Positions 15,685 to 24,787 of a stretch of DNA of 36,901 bases are shown piece by piece. The DNA comes from Leptolyngbya sp. GTDB taxonomy: Bacteria > Cyanobacteriota > Cyanobacteriia > Leptolyngbyales > Leptolyngbyaceae. Within the stretch, counting starts at the first letter, position 1. The number at the start of each line of letters is the position of its first letter. The stretch is taken from contig QBMH01000023.1 of NCBI GenBank assembly GCA_003249025.1, positions 1 through 36,901 of the forward strand, read 5' to 3'. The position numbers and the translations under genes are program-made. Below the pieces are notes generated by a model, which was not told the DNA's origin, did no database searches, and was given only the letters and a program-made list of their open reading frames with translations.

Positions 15685-16713
15685 ATGAGACTTTCACTGT
15701 ACTGCCCTTCCTGCAAACAACCGATCGCCGATTTGCATCGCAACACCATTCCCACGCAGGTAACTTGTTTATCGTGCAGTCAGCGATACGGCGTGGTGTA
15801 TGGCAAGCTCTCTAAGCGCTCCTCAATTACCGAAGCGCTACTACATCTGACTTCCAAGCTTCCAAGCTTTTACAAACGGCATTATACATTTCAAATCACG
15901 ACCGCCGATCGCACCCTCAAATGCCTCCAATTTTCTGTGCCGGGTAAGAGCGATGTCATTCCTGTGCATCGAGGGGATGTTGTGTCCGTGCTTTACACAA
16001 TGCAGGGATATTTGATGAATCGATTGGTGGCGATCGCCAATCATACTACGGGCAAAAGCTACATCTTACCCAATCCTATTCCTGGCACCAACCAGCATGT
16101 CATCACCCTGGTTACCCTGGTCACCGGGTTAGTGCTGCTGTCGTTTCTCAATGGTGGCAATATATTTTTCACGTCCATCTTCAGCGCGATCGGGGTATTG
16201 ATATATCTCAAGCTCACCCACAACGCCCAACTCAGTAGTCCACCGTTGAATGCCACCCAAGCAGAAGGACTGCGCCTAATCGCCGATCAACGGTTGTTAG
16301 CGCAGCAACGCAAATTAGAGCAGCGAGTCACCGAACTGACTCATGAATGTCAATCTAATCAAGTATTAATTGAACAGATAAATGCCCTCAAGCAAAAGAT
16401 GGCACAAGTTGATCAAGCAATCTACTCAGCCCGAATTTATCGCGCAACCACCGCTATTGATATCTTGAACAAGCAGATTGCCAACAATCATCGGCTAATC
16501 CGGGAATATCAACACATGCTGAAAATGATTGAAATAGAAATCGACACGTCTTGGATTGCCGACCAGCTACCCGATGCCGAAAACTTCACCCGACGCATTT
16601 TGGAACGCCTGCACGAGTTGAAAGACATTGAAGAACAAAATCAATCCTTAAAACTGCAACTTGCAGCCTACGAAGACGTGAACTTGCTAGGGATTGAAGA
16701 ATATGGAAAATAA
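15685..16713 (+). CDS. zinc-ribbon, membrane, coiled-coil protein, unknown function
   Basis: 342 aa. An N-terminal zinc ribbon has CPSC (C7/C10) and CLSC (C28/C31). A soluble beta-rich region follows (about 65-130), then two membrane helices (about 139-155 and 159-177) and a long C-terminal helical coiled coil (about 190-335, many Leu/Gln heptads). The layout suggests a membrane-tethered scaffold or sensor, with the ribbon and coil probably on the same side. I do not recognise the family. The start ATG 15685 has only a weak ribosome site but places the first CxxC at the expected N-terminus. The 207 bp before it, after gatC, contain nothing else I can support. Confidence 0.65.
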   Translation: MRLSLYCPSCKQPIADLHRNTIPTQVTCLSCSQRYGVVYGKLSKRSSITEALLHLTSKLPSFYKRHYTFQITTADRTLKCLQFSVPGKSDVIPVHRGDVVSVLYTMQGYLMNRLVAIANHTTGKSYILPNPIPGTNQHVITLVTLVTGLVLLSFLNGGNIFFTSIFSAIGVLIYLKLTHNAQLSSPPLNATQAEGLRLIADQRLLAQQRKLEQRVTELTHECQSNQVLIEQINALKQKMAQVDQAIYSARIYRATTAIDILNKQIANNHRLIREYQHMLKMIEIEIDTSWIADQLPDAENFTRRILERLHELKDIEEQNQSLKLQLAAYEDVNLLGIEEYGK

Positions 16714-16764
16714 CCAATAGGGAAAGGGTTGACTCTGCACTCCGTACTCTCAACCCCCAACTCT

Positions 16765-18276
16765 TCATTCTTTCACTGCTTCTTGCCGTGAGGGCAACGT
16801 GACAGTAGCGGTGGTTCCCTTGTCAAGGATGCTGGTGATGTGAATTTGACCTTGATGGTTTTGGACGATCGCGTGAGCGATCGCCAATCCTAATCCTGAG
16901 CCTTTCGCAGAGGCTTGGCTGCGGGCAGGATCAACTCGATAAAAACGGTCAAACAACTGCGGTAACGCTTCAGACGGAATGCCGATACCTGTATCCGTAA
17001 TCGCCACTTGCAAGGAAGCGTGATTTGACCGCCCAATGCGCTGAAGTACTAAATTGACCTTGCCATCAGAAGGGGTGTATTTGACTGCGTTGCCAATCAA
17101 GTTGGTAAATAGCCGAAAAAGCTGATCGCGATCGCCTTGCACCACTGTCCAGCTTTGGTGAGGTTTGGTTGCGATCTCGGTTGCTTGCCCAGTCATCTCT
17201 GCTGGAATAGATGCTCCTAAAGCGGTCGATAGCCCTGGATCTTTAACCGATTCAACGAACTGTAAGGCGATCGCAATCCCCTTCTCTACGGCTAAAAGTT
17301 GCTGTTCTTCAATGACTTCCCTCAATAGCAATTCAAGATCAACCGTCACCCATCGTGCCGACACACTGCCGCTGTCTTGACGTGCCAGAAACAGTAAATC
17401 ATCCACCAATCGCCCCAATCGTCGAGTCAATCGTTCTATAACCCGCAAATGCTGTTGCTGGGTAAATGGGTCAGGATCGGGATCTGACAGCGCCACCTGA
17501 ACATTAGTCTGAATAACCGCGATCGGGCTACGCAATTCATGGGATGCATCGGCTGTAAATTGCTTTAGCCGTTGATAAGACTCGCGAATGGGCTGCATGG
17601 CTAACCCCGACAAAAACCAGCCGAGCGCGCCTCCTGCGGCAACCATTAACCCCGTTCCTGCCGCCAGATCAAAAAAGAACTCGCGGCTAGGCTTAGTGAC
17701 CTCAAACCAGGGATGACTAACCCGAAGATAGCCCAGCACTTGTCGCTCCAACTCAACTCGTTGAGTGACTTGTCGCAAAACGAGCGGCTCAGACATCAGG
17801 GGCATTGATGAAGCTGGCTGTAGGGCGATTCCCGCAGGGAGTCCTGTGGAAAGCTTCGCTAACGTTTCACGAATCGCGGCTGATAATGGTTCTTGGGTAA
17901 TTCTGACCGTTTCGCCATTGGGAGTGAAGCGCAACGGCACCCGTAATGGCGTAGAAAGCGTTGACCACAACAACTCTCCCGTGGGGCTAAACCATTCAAT
18001 ATCAATGTGATCTGCTTCGGTAGTGGCAGCATTATTGCGAAAACTCGCTTCAATATTGACCCGCAGTAGCCCACCTTCAGAATGGAGGTCGATCGGTTCA
18101 ATCACCAGCGATCGCCGTACCACCTCCACCACATGATTGAGCGTGTCATCAACCCGCTCAATCAGCGTACTGCGAACATAAAAAAAAACACCACTGGCAA
18201 ACAGGAGTAGCAAGACAGCCGTAACAGCCGTATACCATAGTGCTAAGCGACGACGAGTAGCTTGAAACATGTTCAA
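16765..18276 (-). CDS. sensor histidine kinase (orphan)
   Basis: 503-aa two-component kinase. TM1 spans about residues 13-34, an extracytoplasmic sensor region about 36-198, TM2 about 202-225, then the H box FTADASHELRSPIAVIQTNV with phospho-acceptor H246, the N box NLIGNAVKYTPS (N396), G1 DTGIGIP, the F box DRFYR and G2 GSGLGLAIAHA. All catalytic motifs are intact. Between the dimerisation helices and the N box lies a variable stretch of about 35 residues (about 340-378) that looks like an insertion. No response regulator gene is adjacent, so the partner is unknown. It is divergent from the pilus operon with a 362-bp gap. Confidence 0.92.
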   Translation of the reverse strand: MNMFQATRRRLALWYTAVTAVLLLLFASGVFFYVRSTLIERVDDTLNHVVEVVRRSLVIEPIDLHSEGGLLRVNIEASFRNNAATTEADHIDIEWFSPTGELLWSTLSTPLRVPLRFTPNGETVRITQEPLSAAIRETLAKLSTGLPAGIALQPASSMPLMSEPLVLRQVTQRVELERQVLGYLRVSHPWFEVTKPSREFFFDLAAGTGLMVAAGGALGWFLSGLAMQPIRESYQRLKQFTADASHELRSPIAVIQTNVQVALSDPDPDPFTQQQHLRVIERLTRRLGRLVDDLLFLARQDSGSVSARWVTVDLELLLREVIEEQQLLAVEKGIAIALQFVESVKDPGLSTALGASIPAEMTGQATEIATKPHQSWTVVQGDRDQLFRLFTNLIGNAVKYTPSDGKVNLVLQRIGRSNHASLQVAITDTGIGIPSEALPQLFDRFYRVDPARSQASAKGSGLGLAIAHAIVQNHQGQIHITSILDKGTTATVTLPSRQEAVKE

Positions 18277-18638
18277 AACTCAAAGGTCTATCCTTGCTAT
18301 TGTGACAGTTTGCCAGTCGCTTTAAGGCTCTGCAAAAAATTCTGCCCAATTCCCAAAATTGTGTGTAACATCGCTGATACAGGGGAAAATCAAATTTCTT
18401 ATTCAACAATGTTTCAGACTGGAGGAACGCCTCTATAATCTCTTTTTGCCGTACCCACTCAAAAATTAGCAATCATAAAGAAGGCAATGTAGAAATAAGT
18501 CGTCTTTTTAATAAAATGCTCATTTCTATCAAAGTTGAGTACCATACATTAGTTCTTCAATGCCTTAGGGTTGCAGTGGCAAATTGTGGATTGTTTTTGT
18601 CCAAAATCTCCAAAATCTTTAGTTGAGCAGGCAACATT
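18277..18638. other. divergent regulatory region between kinase and pilM
   Basis: This 362-bp region is AT-rich with no believable gene. It contains the candidate pilM promoter described separately, leaving a leader of roughly 190 nt before pilM. The kinase promoter must also lie here. Confidence 0.5.
18411..18439 (+). promoter_or_regulatory. candidate promoter of the pilM operon
   Basis: An exact TATAAT occurs at 18434-18439. The hexamer 17 bp upstream, GTTTCA (18411-18416), is a poor -35 match (3 of 6), so the promoter may need an activator or may be coincidental in AT-rich DNA. Confidence 0.35.
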
Positions 18639-19754
18639 GTGGTGAAAGCCTTAACTAATTTACTGTCTAAGAAGTCTAAAGGGATTGGCATCGAGCTTGC
18701 CCCAGATCGCATCAATGTGGCTCAGCTACGGAAGCAGGGGCAATCACTTAAGCTCGCAACTTTGGCTTCGACTCCAGTTCCCGAAGGGATGTTCCAAGAG
18801 GGACAAATCATGGACCCCCCTGGAATGGCAGAGCTACTGCAAGCAATCTTTGCAGAACATAAGATTAAAACAAAGCAAGTAACCACAGCCGTCATGGGTG
18901 GGCGCGATACGGTCACCCGGATTATTCCGGTGCCTGCGGAACTGGACGATAATGAGCTGCGAGAGATGGTTCTTAATCAAGAAGCAGGTCTCTACTTACC
19001 TTTTCCTCGCGAAGAAGCTGATGTTGATTATCAAAAACTAGGGCTATTTGTTGATGATGATGGTATCGAAAAGTTTCAGGTTTTGTTGGTAGCCACTCGA
19101 AAAGAAATTACGGATGCTTACATTCGTACGTTTGAAGCGGCAGGACTGAAACTAAACGTTTTAGAGGTTGCGAGTTTCGCGTTGATTCGTACCATTCGAG
19201 AGCAACTGCGACAGTTTTCTTCCCAAGAAGCGGTGGCGATCGTGGACATTGAATTTGAAAGTACAGAAATTTCGATCGCCCAAGATGGAGTTCCCAAATT
19301 CTCTCGAACCGTTCCCATTGGCACCTACCAAATTCAAAGTGCCCTTTCTCGTGCCATGAATCTACCACCCTCCCGCACGACAGATTTATTGCAAGGGATG
19401 ACCATTCCCATAGTGCCATCAGACACCATCGGCAGTACCGGAAAAATGGCTGGCACCAACCCCGGCTCCGCTGCCATGCTGAGAATCATTGGAGAGCTAG
19501 CAGATGAGCTACGGCGCTCAATTGATTTTTACTTAAATCAGGGGGAAAACTTGGAAGTTGCTCAGCTTTTGCTGGCAGGTCCAGGTGCAGCGATTGGTCA
19601 ATTGGATGATTTTTTTGCGAGTCGGCTCAGCCTGCCCTGTACGCAGGTTGATCCAATTGCAGCATTAGATCTGGAGGTGAGCGAGGAAATTCCTCTCACC
19701 CAGAGGGCAGGACTCAGTGTTGTGCTGGGCTTAGGTTTGCGGGAGGTTTCATAG
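18639..19754 (+). CDS. pilM: type IV pilus assembly ATPase-like protein PilM
   Basis: 371-aa cytoplasmic actin-like protein (FtsA/MreB fold) that binds the N-terminal tail of PilN and links the pilus motor to the envelope alignment complex. Family segments include GIGIELAPDRINVAQL (phosphate-1 region), AVMGGRDTVTRIIPVP, LREMVLNQEAGLYLPFP and the C-terminal LLLAGPGAAIGQLDDFFASRL. It starts at one of two consecutive GTG codons (18639 or 18642). The stop is 1 bp before the pilN start, so the two are coupled. It is the first gene of a four-gene pilus operon needed for motility and natural competence in cyanobacteria. Confidence 0.95.
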   Translation: MVKALTNLLSKKSKGIGIELAPDRINVAQLRKQGQSLKLATLASTPVPEGMFQEGQIMDPPGMAELLQAIFAEHKIKTKQVTTAVMGGRDTVTRIIPVPAELDDNELREMVLNQEAGLYLPFPREEADVDYQKLGLFVDDDGIEKFQVLLVATRKEITDAYIRTFEAAGLKLNVLEVASFALIRTIREQLRQFSSQEAVAIVDIEFESTEISIAQDGVPKFSRTVPIGTYQIQSALSRAMNLPPSRTTDLLQGMTIPIVPSDTIGSTGKMAGTNPGSAAMLRIIGELADELRRSIDFYLNQGENLEVAQLLLAGPGAAIGQLDDFFASRLSLPCTQVDPIAALDLEVSEEIPLTQRAGLSVVLGLGLREVS

Positions 19755-19755
19755 T

Positions 19756-20613
19756 ATGTATGGTTTAGACATTAATTTTTTAAAGGATCGTCCAGAGTAT
19801 CGATCGGATCTTGCTCCAAGTTCTCGACGGCGAAATTTAGGTACTCCTGAGAGTAAACGTCCCCTCTGGCTAGGTGCAGGTACAGGATTGGCGTTGCTAG
19901 CACTTGCCGCTGGAGGATGGTTTTTTCTTAAATCTCAAAACGATCAGCTCGTTCAACGGCAAGCAGAGCTAGATGCCCAAATCAGCGCCATTAAAACAGA
20001 GCAAGCAAAATTAGCCTCTGTCAAAGCTCAAACCAAACAGGCGAAAGATGATACTGCCGCACTTGCCAGTGTATTCAACACTATCAAGCCATGGTCGGCA
20101 ACCTTTGGCGATATTAGCGCCCGCACCCCGCCAAGAGTGCGCATCGTGAATATTAAAGAGTTAACCAGTCAAGAGATCGCTGCTTTACCTAAACCTAAAT
20201 CTCCTGCTGTTACACCTCCTCCTAGTCCCGTTCCGTCTGGTGCTGGTGCCGCACCCGCGCCGCCCCCCAGTGGTGTCATTCAAATCTCTGGCACAGCAAC
20301 CGACTTTAATGATGTCAACGATTTTCTATTAGTTCTTCAACGATCTAAATTTATGAAATCGGACTCAACCCGGATCACGGAAGCAAAACTGGGTGACCCA
20401 AAAACTCCCCAGCCACTTCAAATTGGAGGGCAAACATCCTCAGTAGCAGAAAAAGACAAGATCAAATTGCCAGGTGAAGTTGCCTTCGTTATTCAAACTG
20501 AGTTGACTGATGTGCCTGCATCAGAACTGCTACAAGAGCTAGAGAGTAAAAAGGCTACGGGGTTGGTTACCCGAATCGAAACGTTACGCCAGAAGGGGGT
20601 CGTCAAGCCATGA
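19756..20613 (+). CDS. pilN: type IV pilus assembly protein PilN
   Basis: 285 aa, a bitopic inner-membrane protein. The cytoplasmic N-terminus MYGLDINFLKDRPEY matches the conserved PilM-binding INLL-type motif. One membrane helix lies at about residues 47-65, followed by a coiled coil (about 68-100) and a ferredoxin-like periplasmic domain. An unusually long Pro/Ala-rich linker (about 150-172, PPPSPVPSGAGAAPAPPPS) interrupts the periplasmic domain, making it longer than the roughly 180-200 aa of proteobacterial PilN. The stop overlaps the pilO start by 4 nt. Confidence 0.9.
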   Translation: MYGLDINFLKDRPEYRSDLAPSSRRRNLGTPESKRPLWLGAGTGLALLALAAGGWFFLKSQNDQLVQRQAELDAQISAIKTEQAKLASVKAQTKQAKDDTAALASVFNTIKPWSATFGDISARTPPRVRIVNIKELTSQEIAALPKPKSPAVTPPPSPVPSGAGAAPAPPPSGVIQISGTATDFNDVNDFLLVLQRSKFMKSDSTRITEAKLGDPKTPQPLQIGGQTSSVAEKDKIKLPGEVAFVIQTELTDVPASELLQELESKKATGLVTRIETLRQKGVVKP

Positions 20614-21476
20614 GTGCAGGTGGAGACTTTATTCCTGGCGATCAACCGTTTGATGCCGGACCGGATCATCCGACCGTTTTTGGTATCCGTTTTACACCGA
20701 TGGTTAGTGGTATTGCCCTTGCAGTGCTGGGCTTAATCGGCGCTGGAGCGCTGCTGTTCTATTTGGGCTTGCCTGAATGGGAGCGGTATCAGCAATTGGA
20801 TGCCAAAGTGAAACAAACCGAAAATGACATTCAGCAGCAGCAAGCTCTTTTACAAGAAATAGGCACTGCGAAGAAAGAGTTGGAAACTGCTCAGCGGCAA
20901 AGAGATGATGTTCTTACCCTATTTGCTAGCGAAGCCTCGTTAGATACGCTTTTGCTGGATCTTAATCGTCAAATTGATGCTCGCAATGTGGATTTAGGGA
21001 AGCGAAGAGCGCAAAAGCTAGCCCTTTGTCCACCCACTATTCAGCAAAATCTTCGTGAATTTGAGGAAAAGAATGGGGAACTCGCTGCTGAAGCACAATT
21101 GAAGAGTTTTACGCCTAATAAAGAGCTTACAGGTGCCATTACGGACAGTTCCTACGGCACCCAGGTAAACAACAAGCTGAAGCGGCAAGTTGTTTCGGTG
21201 GAGTTGGCTGGCAACTATGAGCAGACAGCTGCCATTTTGCAGAGTATTGAGCGGCTACAGCCTTTATTAGTTATTCGTGAGCTAACTTCAAGCCTAAGCG
21301 ACAAGTCAAAGAACACGACGATTTTTACGGGTGTCGGCGATTTCGCTCGATTATCACCCTGTCAGCCCGATCCTAAGATTACGACTAAATTTCAGCTAGA
21401 GGCATTGCTGCCATTGAGACCAGACGAAGTGGTGCAGGCTGCTCCAGCAGTGCCTCAGCCTGCCCAGACAAAGTAA
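20610..21476 (+). CDS. pilO: type IV pilus assembly protein PilO
   Basis: 288-aa bitopic protein that pairs with PilN. The cytoplasmic tail (1-30) is acidic and Pro/Gly-rich. The membrane helix spans about 34-55, a coiled coil about 62-105 (QLDAKVKQTENDIQQQQALL), then a periplasmic ferredoxin-like domain with the LKRQVVSVELAGNYEQTAAILQSIERL segment typical of PilO. The start overlaps pilN in an ATGA arrangement. There is no separate pilP between pilO and pilQ, so the link to the secretin must be made by PilO itself, the PilQ AMIN region or an unlinked protein. Confidence 0.9.
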   Translation: MSAGGDFIPGDQPFDAGPDHPTVFGIRFTPMVSGIALAVLGLIGAGALLFYLGLPEWERYQQLDAKVKQTENDIQQQQALLQEIGTAKKELETAQRQRDDVLTLFASEASLDTLLLDLNRQIDARNVDLGKRRAQKLALCPPTIQQNLREFEEKNGELAAEAQLKSFTPNKELTGAITDSSYGTQVNNKLKRQVVSVELAGNYEQTAAILQSIERLQPLLVIRELTSSLSDKSKNTTIFTGVGDFARLSPCQPDPKITTKFQLEALLPLRPDEVVQAAPAVPQPAQTK

Positions 21477-21510
21477 TGTCCTGCGCTTATTTATGATGTG
21501 AGGAGGAATC

Positions 21511-23883
21511 GTGAAACCGGATCAGGGATTAACTAACGTTTTGATGACCAGTTTGTTGAGCAGTGCTGCGATGGTGGCAGTCGCTCAGCCTGTTTTTGCG
21601 GCGGCTCAGGTGACTGCGGTGCAGATATCTCCTACCGCCAGGGGAGCAACACTGGTATTACGCACCAATGGCAGCGATCGCCCCCAGGTATTTTCAGTCA
21701 ACCGGGGTCGCACTTGGACTGCGGATTTGATTAATACGCAGCTTGCCATGCCAGGAGGACGTTTCCAGCAGGCAAATCCTGCCCCTGGAATTTCTATGGT
21801 GACCGTTGCTCCCCTCGATCGCACTAGCGTTCGGGTCACCGTAACCAGTAGTGGATCTGCCGTAGCGGGGCAAGTCACCCGCAATCAAGGGGCGATCCTA
21901 TTCAGCATGACCGCCGCACCTGCAAAAGCAACCAAGGTAGCACCAGGGAAGAAACCCGTCACCACCGCCGCGAAACCATCCAATACTTCCTTGCGCCGCA
22001 CTCAAGCAGGCAACACTCTGCCTCCCCTCCCTGCTCCATCATTTCAAGCGCCCTTGCCAACCGTTCAGCCGCAAACGGCTCCAGCGGCTCAGTCTCCTTT
22101 TTCCTCTCCACAGCCTCTTGCCCAATTGCCTCCGGCTTCTGCCACTCCCCCTGGGCAATTTAACCCATCTACAAATCCTGCTCAAAGCCCACTGCCTGCT
22201 TTTCAAGGGGGCGCGCCCTTAGTGCCCAATCCCCAAATCAAAGTAGATGGTGCCGCCTACCAGCCACCGCCAGCAGTGCCGCCATTTGCGCCTAACTTGC
22301 TTCCCAGAGCGATCGCCCCCCCAGTGGGCGACATCGCTGTCGGGCAGGTTGATGCAACTTCTGGCTCAATTGACTTGGGCACCAATGAGCGGGTACCCCG
22401 TTTAGTCTTAAGAGATGCCTCTGCCCGTGAAGCGCTCTCTCTGCTTGCCCGCTCGGTCGGCTTGAACATTGCCTATGCTCCTCCACAGCCGCTCTCGACG
22501 GTTCAAACATCTACACTACAAGTACAGGATAATGGGGGACCCAAAATCACTCTGGATATTGAAAATGAACCAGTTCAGAATGTTTTCAACTATATTCTGC
22601 AAGTCACTGGGTTAGAAGCGAATCGAGTTGGTCGTACGATTTTTGTCAGTCCCCGTCTGCCAGATACCGCACGCAGCCTCATCACCCGCACCTTACGCCT
22701 GAACCAAGCGACAGCCGCCGGTGCTTCTGCCTATCTGAGTAGCGTGGGAGCCTCAACCCTGCGTTCCGTTGACGTGGTACGGATTGAAGAAGTAGGAACA
22801 GGGACTAATCGGCGGTTTGTTGAAACTCGCGATACAGAAATTCGCCCATTAGAAGCAAAAGAAGGCACGGCTCCTCTGTTGTTACGAGGATTATCAATCG
22901 CCACTGATGATCGCTTGAATTCAATTACTCTAGTAGGTCCTCCTCGTAAAGTTGAAATTGCCACCTCCTTGTTAACTCAGCTTGATGCGCGTCGTCGTCA
23001 GGTTGCCATTAACGTTCGAGTGATCGATATTGACTTGATCGCCTTTAATCGGGTGGGTGCTAGTTTCTCCTTTGGAGTCAACGATTCGCAGTTTGTGAAT
23101 ACGGGTGGGATTGGCTTACTGAACTTTGGACGGCAAACTCCCAGCTTTAATGGACTGAGTTCCACCCTTAACACGGGCAGCACGATTGGAGCCGCTCCAG
23201 CAATTTTTGGGGGTTCAATTTCAAGCAATGCATTGGGGTTCTCACGAGACTTCCTATTGCAGTTGCAGGCGGCTGTGACTACGGGCAATGCTAAAATTTT
23301 GACCGATCCTACCCTAGTGGTGCAAGAAGGGCAGCAGGCGCAAGTTCAGCTAGCGCAGGAAGTGATCACCAACATTAGGCAACAAGTTACAGCCACCCAA
23401 AATTCGACCCAAATCACGGTTGAAGTTGAAAAAGCGCCTGCCGGGTTGACCTTGCCCGTTAGAGTTGAAAAAATTGATGACAACGGATTTATTTCGTTCA
23501 CAATCAATCCAGAGATTACTCGACCGGATCAAACGGTTAATATTTCCTTTACCAATCAGGGACAAACTGTTACCAACCCCATCACCTTGTTAGCCAAACG
23601 AATTGTTAACTCAGGGCTGGTGCGGGTACGAGATGGACAAACGCTGCTGCTGTCGGGCATTATTCAAGATGAAGACCGCGCCACCGTCACCAAGATTCCT
23701 ATCTTGGGTGATATTCCTATCTTGGGAGCGCTTTTCCGCAGAACTGAAAAGCAGCAACAGCGGCGAGAGGTCATTGTATTAGTCACACCACGGATTTTGG
23801 ATGACACAAACTCTAGTGCTTTTGGCTATGGCTACACGCCCAGCCGCGAAGTGCAAAGGATTATTGATGCAGGGCAACGATAA
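21511..23883 (+). CDS. pilQ: type IV pilus secretin PilQ
   Basis: 790-aa outer-membrane secretin forming the pilus exit pore. Order: Sec signal peptide (about 1-30, ending PVFAAAQV), an AMIN domain (about 32-135) that binds peptidoglycan, a long Pro/Gln/Ala-rich linker (about 150-265), N-domains (about 290-490, VPRLVLRDASAREALSLLARS; SIATDDRLNSITLVGPP), and the secretin domain (about 495-770) with the hallmark IPILGDIPILGALFRR and the closing REVIVLVTPRIL. It starts with GTG, supported by a perfect AGGAGG at 21501-21506. It is the last gene of the operon and a hairpin terminator follows. Confidence 0.95.
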   Translation: MKPDQGLTNVLMTSLLSSAAMVAVAQPVFAAAQVTAVQISPTARGATLVLRTNGSDRPQVFSVNRGRTWTADLINTQLAMPGGRFQQANPAPGISMVTVAPLDRTSVRVTVTSSGSAVAGQVTRNQGAILFSMTAAPAKATKVAPGKKPVTTAAKPSNTSLRRTQAGNTLPPLPAPSFQAPLPTVQPQTAPAAQSPFSSPQPLAQLPPASATPPGQFNPSTNPAQSPLPAFQGGAPLVPNPQIKVDGAAYQPPPAVPPFAPNLLPRAIAPPVGDIAVGQVDATSGSIDLGTNERVPRLVLRDASAREALSLLARSVGLNIAYAPPQPLSTVQTSTLQVQDNGGPKITLDIENEPVQNVFNYILQVTGLEANRVGRTIFVSPRLPDTARSLITRTLRLNQATAAGASAYLSSVGASTLRSVDVVRIEEVGTGTNRRFVETRDTEIRPLEAKEGTAPLLLRGLSIATDDRLNSITLVGPPRKVEIATSLLTQLDARRRQVAINVRVIDIDLIAFNRVGASFSFGVNDSQFVNTGGIGLLNFGRQTPSFNGLSSTLNTGSTIGAAPAIFGGSISSNALGFSRDFLLQLQAAVTTGNAKILTDPTLVVQEGQQAQVQLAQEVITNIRQQVTATQNSTQITVEVEKAPAGLTLPVRVEKIDDNGFISFTINPEITRPDQTVNISFTNQGQTVTNPITLLAKRIVNSGLVRVRDGQTLLLSGIIQDEDRATVTKIPILGDIPILGALFRRTEKQQQRREVIVLVTPRILDDTNSSAFGYGYTPSREVQRIIDAGQR

Positions 23884-23913
23884 CTAAGCAATCGCCATAA
23901 AATTTGGTTCTTA

Positions 23914-23939
23914 GGCTTGGCGATCGCCCAGCCTTTTTT
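23914..23939 (+). terminator. intrinsic terminator of the pilMNOQ operon
   Basis: GGCTTGGCG and CGCCCAGCC (23914-23933 including the centre) form a near-perfect stem with one mismatch around a HIP1 core, followed directly by six T. It is about 30 bp after the pilQ stop. Confidence 0.8.
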
Positions 23940-23943
23940 ATGC

Positions 23944-24735
23944 CTAAAAATCTTGCAGCAACGAAAGTTGATTGGAGCTTTGGCTCTCTCGAAATAGGCT
24001 TTCTACGTCTCCTCGCTGATATTGAGGAGTCCGGTATTGTCCCACTAAACGCGGTTTAACATGCGCTTGCTTCAGGGCAGAACGCGCTTGATGAGTAGAT
24101 TTCCCTAAAATTGCAGCGGCATCTCGCAGGGATAACCACTGTTTGGCAAAGCGATCGAGCAATATTTCGTCTGATTCGTTTTGAATTTCTGTCAATAATA
24201 ATTTTGCCAATAGCCAGCACGCCAAAGTATCTGCCTCGGCTCGATGAGAAGTCGCGATCGGAAAGTTAAAGTGCTGCACCAAATTTGGCAAACTGCGGGA
24301 TGGCAAATCAGGGAGCATCAGCCGTGCCAAAATCACGGTGCAGAGTTGTTCAGCCAGCGATCGCGTAAAGCCAATGCCCAAATGATGAAACTCTGACTGA
24401 AGAAAACTGTAGTCAAACGCAAGATTATGAGCCGTCAACGTGCCCGTATTTAGCAACGGCAGGTATCCCTGCCAAATGTCTTCTGCTAAATCTGCTTGAT
24501 CCACCATGTCTTGCGAAATACCTGTAAATCGGGTGATGCTGTCTGGCACGGGCACTTGTGGGTTAATCAAATGAGTCTGCTGGTGATGAATGCCCGATTT
24601 TAAGCTGGCTTGCAAAACCGAGACTTCAATCACGCGGCTGGACTTGGGGTGATATCCCGTAGTTTCCACGTCTACAATTGTTAAGACTTGATGACTCACC
24701 TGACGATAAAAAAATAGCAAATCGGTAGATAACAC
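23944..24735 (-). CDS. DnaQ-like 3'-5' exonuclease with C-terminal helix-turn-helix-like region
   Basis: 263 aa. Residues 15-175 are a DEDDh exonuclease domain: D22 and E24 in IVDVETTGYHP (motif I), D108 in AHNLAFDYSFL (motif II), and H164/D169 in HRAEADTL (motif III). FTGISQDMV is also typical of the DNA polymerase III epsilon group. After about residue 185 there is an extra 75-residue region with LRDAAAILGKSTHQARSALK and RTPQYQRGDVESLF, reading like a MerR/excisionase-type helix-turn-helix. This is not the replicative epsilon subunit; a repair or RNA/DNA trimming role is more likely. It stands alone and converges on pilQ. Confidence 0.85.
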   Translation of the reverse strand: MLSTDLLFFYRQVSHQVLTIVDVETTGYHPKSSRVIEVSVLQASLKSGIHHQQTHLINPQVPVPDSITRFTGISQDMVDQADLAEDIWQGYLPLLNTGTLTAHNLAFDYSFLQSEFHHLGIGFTRSLAEQLCTVILARLMLPDLPSRSLPNLVQHFNFPIATSHRAEADTLACWLLAKLLLTEIQNESDEILLDRFAKQWLSLRDAAAILGKSTHQARSALKQAHVKPRLVGQYRTPQYQRGDVESLFRESQSSNQLSLLQDF

Positions 24736-24787
24736 AGCAGTTTGGGGACTCTAATACAGTTTTGTTAGCGTCAGCGGCGCTTTACGC

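Noticed and set aside
18158-18472. 104-codon minus-strand frame overlapping the kinase start
   Set aside because: Mostly in the AT-rich intergenic region and out of frame with the kinase; composition does not look like a protein.
23005-23300. Antisense open frames within pilQ
   Set aside because: They track the high-GC third positions of the secretin gene and have no independent start signals.
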